This document shows, one piece after another, positions 58,059-64,000 of a stretch of 64,000 bases of DNA. A model generated the notes under the pieces. That model worked only from the letters and a program-made list of their open reading frames with translations. It was not told the origin of the DNA and did no database searches. Both the position numbers and the translations under genes were made by a program. Within the stretch, counting starts at the first letter, position 1. The number at the start of each line of letters is the position of its first letter. The stretch is from positions 201,770 through 265,769 of the forward strand of contig CM057142.1 in assembly GCA_029964075.1 (NCBI GenBank), written 5' to 3'. Origin of the DNA: Patiria pectinifera (Eukaryota; Echinodermata; Asteroidea; Valvatida; Asterinidae).

Positions 58059-61000
58059 GTGAGTGAGGAATGGTGAAAGGCACGCTTAACCTACCTTGTA
58101 TAATATTGACGGCAAAGGATTGATTTTGTGCCGGCTAGAATTACCTGCCGCTTCCTGATCGTGCATCTGAGAAAGGCAGAATTTCAATGTTTTGACAGTG
58201 GCGTTTGTTTGAAAATGTGTTGCAGTAAGCTTTTAGTAGCTTATGAAGATAATGAAAGGAGAGAAATAATAAAGAAAATCATTTGTAGGAAAATACGGGA
58301 ATATATTGGCTGCAGTTTTAAATTAAATACTAACATGACTAATGAAATAGGTAAATTGGCAGCATGTGTCATAATTTTCCTTTCACTTAAAGGTTCCTTC
58401 TTCAATGTGATTTCTAGGCCAAACTTAGTCAGAAATGAGGAATTCAGCTGAAAATGTCTGAGTGTATTTGGCATGTTTAGGGAATAGACGATGCTCAGAG
58501 ATTTTAACAGTACATGTAGCACATGCGTGTATACATTCAGCTGCTTTTAGAAATTAATAATAATTCTAAGTTTTTCGATTCCTGAATGTTTTTTTTAAAT
58601 GTTCAAGGGGGGGGGGGGGGAATTGATATGTGTTTCATATCTCGCTTTAAGCATTCTTCATAAATTCAAATTATTTGTCTGCTATGTGGGCACACCAAAA
58701 TCTTTCTTTGGACCCAAATTTTCCAGATAATGAATTGTGAGACATTTGGCTTGCTATTTGAACCCGATAATTAATTTTTAAAAAGGAAAATACACGTACA
58801 GTATATTAAAAAGAGTTGGTAACATTAAGTACAGCACTTTAAAAAAAATGATATTTCCCCCCCCCCCTCATTTTTCAACCATCAGGAAGTGAATTAAGCT
58901 TTTGCCTGTACAGTGTACATGTATGACGCATAACATTATATAGCCTAATCTGAAGAATGTTGGCCACTGTTTGAATTACATTGAGTAGGATTTTTGTTTT
59001 GTTTTGGATTTTGTGTTTGTTACAAAATTGTGTACAGTTTTTGTTTCTAATCTAAGTCTTTTTCAAAAGCATTGCAAACTTATCTTGTCTTAGCATTAAA
59101 GAAACTCAGGAGTTTAATTCAGTGAATAGTTCTTTATCTCATTGATGGTCAGTCATTGCAAAAATGTTGAAAAGACATGAATCTGGGACTGAGAAACATT
59201 TCCAATTTTGTTAGGAAATACTTAGACAATTTTCTTGACTCTCCATAGACTTTGTACACAACCGCTGTTGCGTCTGGATACTACATTCTGTCCAGAAATT
59301 TTGTAAGAAACCTTAGAACTACTTGTATTTTATTAAAATTACTTCAAACTGACGCTGTGTTTTTGTGGGGATAGTGCGTGTTTACTACTGGCATTGTTTA
59401 TGTGTGGGTGCATCCAGATATATCTGGGAGACATCTGAGTAGGTATTCATATACATGTATGTATACCTCTGCCATTAGATCTGCAGCTTCCCTGCAGTCC
59501 CTTGAAATCCAATCTGTTTTCGTCTGGATATTTCCTCCAGAAAAAAAAAGATGGGACTTAAAGGGTTGTCTGCAAGGGTTCTCAGATTTAGCATCCCTGC
59601 AGTCCATGTGATTAAGTGCTGAGTTAATTAATTTACGCCATGTTCATTTAACATGTGGTATAATCTAACTACCACACTTTCAACAGCATATAATTAGGTT
59701 AGACTGAATGACATATGTACATTGTAATTGAATAGGCGTACAGTGTGTGCTCTAACATTGCATACTCTACGGGTATGTGGACCTGTGGACAAAAGAGGTC
59801 CACATACATGTACTGGTAGTGCAGAAGTGTGAATGTTGTGTGGACTCGCAGGTCCACACAAGGTTAACCCTCTGGAAACAGTTTTAGAGGAATTTTGGTG
59901 TTAGGGTTATCCGTCGCAAAATGAAGAGGAACACTGGTAAAATGGAGTAAATTCCCTCATCATGATCATAAAAAGATCAGCCCATCCTTGGAACATTTTA
60001 AATCACAGCTTAATTAAAACACTTTGTTTGTTACCAGAAACACTAGGTCTACACACATTTTTGTATAAAGCGCTATAAGAACAGTTTATTATTATCATTA
60101 TTAAGGAAATCATGATCAAAAATTCGGGTTGAAAAAGTGTTCACAGTGCGAGTAAAATTATTTTTTTTCTCCATTTTTTTTTTTACACTAAAACAAAGGA
60201 ATGTCCACATTAGGTATAGCATAAGTGTCCGCTCATGCCTACACACATTGTATCCACACCATCCACTATTGCAGGTACAGTACAACTTTCTGAGGCTGTA
60301 GTGGGGAAAAGTAAGCTAGTTATTGGTTCATGCAACCTGAAACACAAAGTAAAGATGACCGGAAAAAAACTAAGACCAAAAAAAAACCCAAGCTATAAGG
60401 GTTTTCAAAACTTCAAATGTTTAAATGTTACTGACGTCTATAGATCTACGGTACTGCGTTAGGTTAAACTTTGTTGTGTAATGAAATTAATGAGAACTGC
60501 ACATGCGCGCACAGAGGTTAGGTTTCCCGCGCTAGCATTTTAGTACTACAATCTCAATAACAGCTTCTACTTAAGGGGAAATTGTGTGGGGAAAAAAATT
60601 GAAATTTTATCATTTCTGGTTGACCTAGTTTCCCTTGAAGAATATCCCCCTTGTGATCTCATTGTGCCTTTCTTGTACTCCTTCACTCACTGTGCAACGT
60701 GCTTAGTAGCCAGCTGATAAATCAAACTGTATTCAACCCTCGTGTTTCACTTTATAAGTACAATTTTCTCACGTCATATTTGCTGCGTCCTAACACTTTT
60801 TTTTCATGACCGTCACTAGATATGTGGCCCTTTGCCCAGGACATGTTTTGGTTGAAGTGTGCGGACACTTTGGCCACATCAAGCTCTCCGGGCATCATGG
60901 GGCAGGGTCCCAAGCGTGGGCTTGAGGACGAAGTACGTAACCACGGTGTGTAAAGGACACACTCCTCATTTCAGAGTCCTTGTTATCACTTGGGGTAATT

Positions 61001-61229
61001 TTAGTTTGGAAGGATACAGGTAAAAGCTTTGTATTCCCTGTTGGTTCTGCCCTTTCTCTCTGAACCATCCTTGTTCTTCAGATTTCAAGTGGCCTTTTAA
61101 TGTCGTGAAATGGTGTCCGTTGCCTAATGCCACAAAATATGGCAAGGGGACCTGTCACTTTAGCAGACTTCTCCCCAGTCTTCAGGTATAAATATTTGTC
61201 ATGACCTGGACATCCCCAAAACCTTCATG
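58059..61229. other. Mostly unique sequence
   Basis: A SINE type A tail (gtataaagcgctataagaac followed by attattatcattatt) lies at 60062-60105. G- and C-runs are at 58609 and 58858. No exon is recognised. Confidence 0.45.
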
Positions 61230-61759
61230 TTAAAGAGAAAATACAACATTTGCAAACATCAAAAAACGAAATGATCAAATTTTCACGAAGTACACGTACT
61301 TTACTGAATTGTTGGACTGACAGTCTAAAGTATCCTTTAAAATCGTGGCTCCTGATGGGCTGACATTTTCAAGAAAAACTGTATTTTTCCAACGCTGGTG
61401 GAGAAAAATGGCTTTTTTCAAAAACTGTTCTTAATTTTTCATATTTAGTTCTGACTTTTGTTTGCAATTGATCACACACCTGTGAACATGGTGAAGGGGT
61501 ACAAGCCTGCTAGACTGATTCTCTGACCTTACATGTACAATTCCCCAAAGTGTATTAATTGCTTTGTTTCATCTTAAGTGGGGTCAGGGAACCAGACTAC
61601 AAGAACATGATAGGTTTTCTTGGTTTTTCCAGCATCTACAAGCCCAAAACATGAAACAAGTCAGTGTAACAATATTTTATATAACATACCGGTACTAATC
61701 CTCCAAATCATTTATTTCTGAAAATTGCAGCAAAAGCAAACGTTGTATATTCCCTTTAA
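61230..61759. mobile_element. TTAA-ended MITE family B, copy 3
   Basis: It matches 6730-7212 in the same direction. Both TTAA ends and the sequence tacaacatttgc are clear. The second half of the internal hairpin is lost. Confidence 0.85.
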
Positions 61760-63034
61760 GCAGCAGCCAAGCAATTTTTTTCGGAGGGGGGGAATTTCAT
61801 TTTTACTCTTTCTTTCAACAGAAAATGGAATGATTTTGTCCATATTTGGTGTGAAATGGGTACTTTTTACGTGAAAAGAAACTTTTTCTGTTCAGTATCA
61901 TTTTTATAAACAGCTTCGGCCTACCTGACGGTAACGTTCTGGCCACTTACCCGTTTCAATAATTAATTTTTTTTGGTAGCCCTACATGTAGCTTAATAAC
62001 CCATGATAAGATTCAAATTGACAGGATGTTGAAGTTAAATGCATTCTGTCATTACTTAAATCTGTTGGTTTGTTTTTTGGTTTTGTTTGTTTGTTTGTTT
62101 TTGGTTAGCGTAGGTGACGTTGAATTTCAAAAAGATCTTTTGGGAATTACATGTAAACTTGAAGCCATCAAGATCAAACTTATTATTTTGCCTAATTCTA
62201 TAAAGAATTGACAACAGTTTACACGTACATGTATTTCTTGCAAACCACAGCGGTCATTTGATGAGGGAATCTTTTCTTGTACACAGTCCTTCAGTGTTAT
62301 TTTCTGTTGGCTTGGTAATAATAAATAAAGTTCTGCATGCCTTAATTGTGAGCTTTGAAAAACACACCACTGATCATTTTTGTTTTGTCTATCAGAAATT
62401 CAGATGCTACAAAAAATTCACACGTCACAATGTACAATATAAATGTTATTTCACCCTTGCGTGTTGTTGTATGCCAATTTTCCCTCGAAGCAGCTTGCAG
62501 ATTAAGCTTGTGGAGAGAACCTTTTAAGTAAAAAAAAAGATAACTGAGTTTGGTGTGCCCATTCTATGTACTGTACATGTACCGGTACAGTACAATGTAT
62601 TTCATCAGCCTCATGCGGCAGACCTCAGGTTTGCACAATTCCCAGCTGACAATAGTATCCTTGTAATTTTTTTCCAACTGCAAAGTCAGAAGCCGAATTA
62701 ACATGCAAGAGAAAATCCCCAGGTACCGGTAGCCGGGATGAGATTTCCTCTGTCTCCTTCGCTTTTCAACTCGGAAAAACCATTGTGATAAATGCTCGGG
62801 CAATTTTTCTGTGCGGCAGATGCGCAAATTAAGTCAAAAGCTTAGAAACCACGGTCACGGATGCACCATCAGGAATACACAATTCGGTTGTGAGACGCTC
62901 AAATTCAGTTGTGAATAGGAAAAGAATTGTGGGGAAAAAAATTTGCTTTGTGAAAATCGGCGTCTGCCTTGGGAACTCAGCAAATTGAAGGTCACAATAA
63001 GTTAGTGGAAAGATCCTTGTGTACGTGGATTCAA
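61760..63034. other. Unique sequence, part possibly regulatory
   Basis: 62600-63000 is repeat-free and of mixed composition. I see no exon. Confidence 0.35.
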
Positions 63035-63568
63035 ATGTATAGTCCATCATTTGTAATTTGTGCATTTTGTTCGTTTGAAGCAACAAAAGTGCTCAAGATC
63101 TAAAGAAGGGTACTGAACAACTAACCTGATGAAGTTTCAACTCGGTTTAGCTGTATATTTCGAGACAAACAACATTCTAGGATCTCAATTTCAAATCAAA
63201 AGTTGCTGAATCATGTTTTGAATTGGGCCTGAATTCAGCGTCCGAGACACGTTCTCACTGAGCCGATTGCAGTTACGCGATGTCGCACACTGACCCAAGG
63301 AATTACAGCAACCGCGCGCGCATGTGTGTCGTGCTAATGCTTGCGCGCGCGTTTCACCGAATAACAAAGCAAGCTACTAATTTGAATTTCCTACGGTGCT
63401 TCTTGGAAAGGCCTTCTTTTGTTGATTTCTTCAAAATGACAGCTTGCCAGAAAGAATAATTTCACAGGGAGTTTAGTCCCCTTACTATCTTTCAACCAAG
63501 TATAATATTCAACAATAATTACGCCAGTTACTTTTTGGATAGCTGCAAATGATGGACTCTGGCTTTAA
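63035..63568. mobile_element. TTAA-ended MITE family A, copy 4 (inverted)
   Basis: It matches copy 2 at 49106 closely. The right TTAA is kept; the left end is worn. Confidence 0.85.
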
Positions 63569-64000
63569 GGTTGCTGTAGAATGTCATTGAAAAGCAGATA
63601 CCATTAAGAGATAGGGAGCTGTGCAATTACGTGAAGAAGCAATCTTCTGCTGTTTACGCTGATGCGCTTGTATCTCTCAATCTGTCCTTTCCTCTCCCCA
63701 CCTCCAATCCTTCCCTGGGGCCTTCGGGGCTTCCTCCCCCGCTGCCTCCCTGATCTTTCCTTCTGTCTCAGTGACCCTTCTTCCCTTGATTATTCTTTTA
63801 TAACCCACCCACCGCCTTGCATGTCAGTTCTCATGCATTCCGCGTGGAGATCATCGTTTCTTTGATCTTTAACGCTCACCACACAAAATCCACAGATTCG
63901 AGTGACGCCGTAGGTGGCATTTTTTATCTGCATGCAAACGTTGATATCAACTTCATTTTGTAAAGTAATGTTAGAACAAAGACTGAAATAAGTACTACAG
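63569..64000. other. Unique sequence to window end
   Basis: It holds a C/T-rich tract (63680-63790). An exon cannot be excluded but none is convincing. Confidence 0.35.

Overview
The window is animal nuclear DNA: AT-rich, gene-sparse, with spliced exons, tRNA-derived SINEs, many short inverted-repeat transposons and TTAGGG-type motifs. The SINE types, the TTAA-ended MITEs, a foldback element with tandemly repeated arms and the very frequent palindrome TACATGTA suggest a marine invertebrate, probably a deuterostome such as an echinoderm, hemichordate or amphioxus. That placement is inference, not proof.

Bases 1-18288 hold the 3' part of one plus-strand gene, reconstructed as 13 exons joined by 12 introns. 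Its reading frame joins without a break for 472 codons to a TGA stop. The product is the C-terminal part of a HEAT/ARM-repeat protein that I cannot name. One intron is of the GC-AG type. The end of the fifth exon, with its splice donor, has been amplified into a 103-bp tandem array inside the next intron. One array copy also has a canonical acceptor, which would make it an in-frame 14-residue cassette exon.

From about 18.7 kb to 64 kb I find only one convincing functional gene, a minus-strand tRNA-Ser(GCU) at 26.1 kb. The rest is a mosaic of mobile elements separated by unique sequence. It includes a solo LTR (21.2 kb), a foldback element carrying a LINE fragment and a nested MITE (22.7-24.6 kb), and a 4.4-kb inverted-repeat element carrying a broken multi-exon gene of unknown family (29.8-34.2 kb). 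There are hAT-, Mutator-, Harbinger- and TTAA-type MITEs, several with exact target duplications, and two hairpin elements with telomere-like cores. Other families in the window end in TACAGGG.

The unique sequence between repeats at 51.3-52.0, 54.5-54.9, 57.5-58.06 and 62.6-63.0 kb could be regulatory DNA or a promoter/first exon of a gene lying to the right. The evidence for this is weak.
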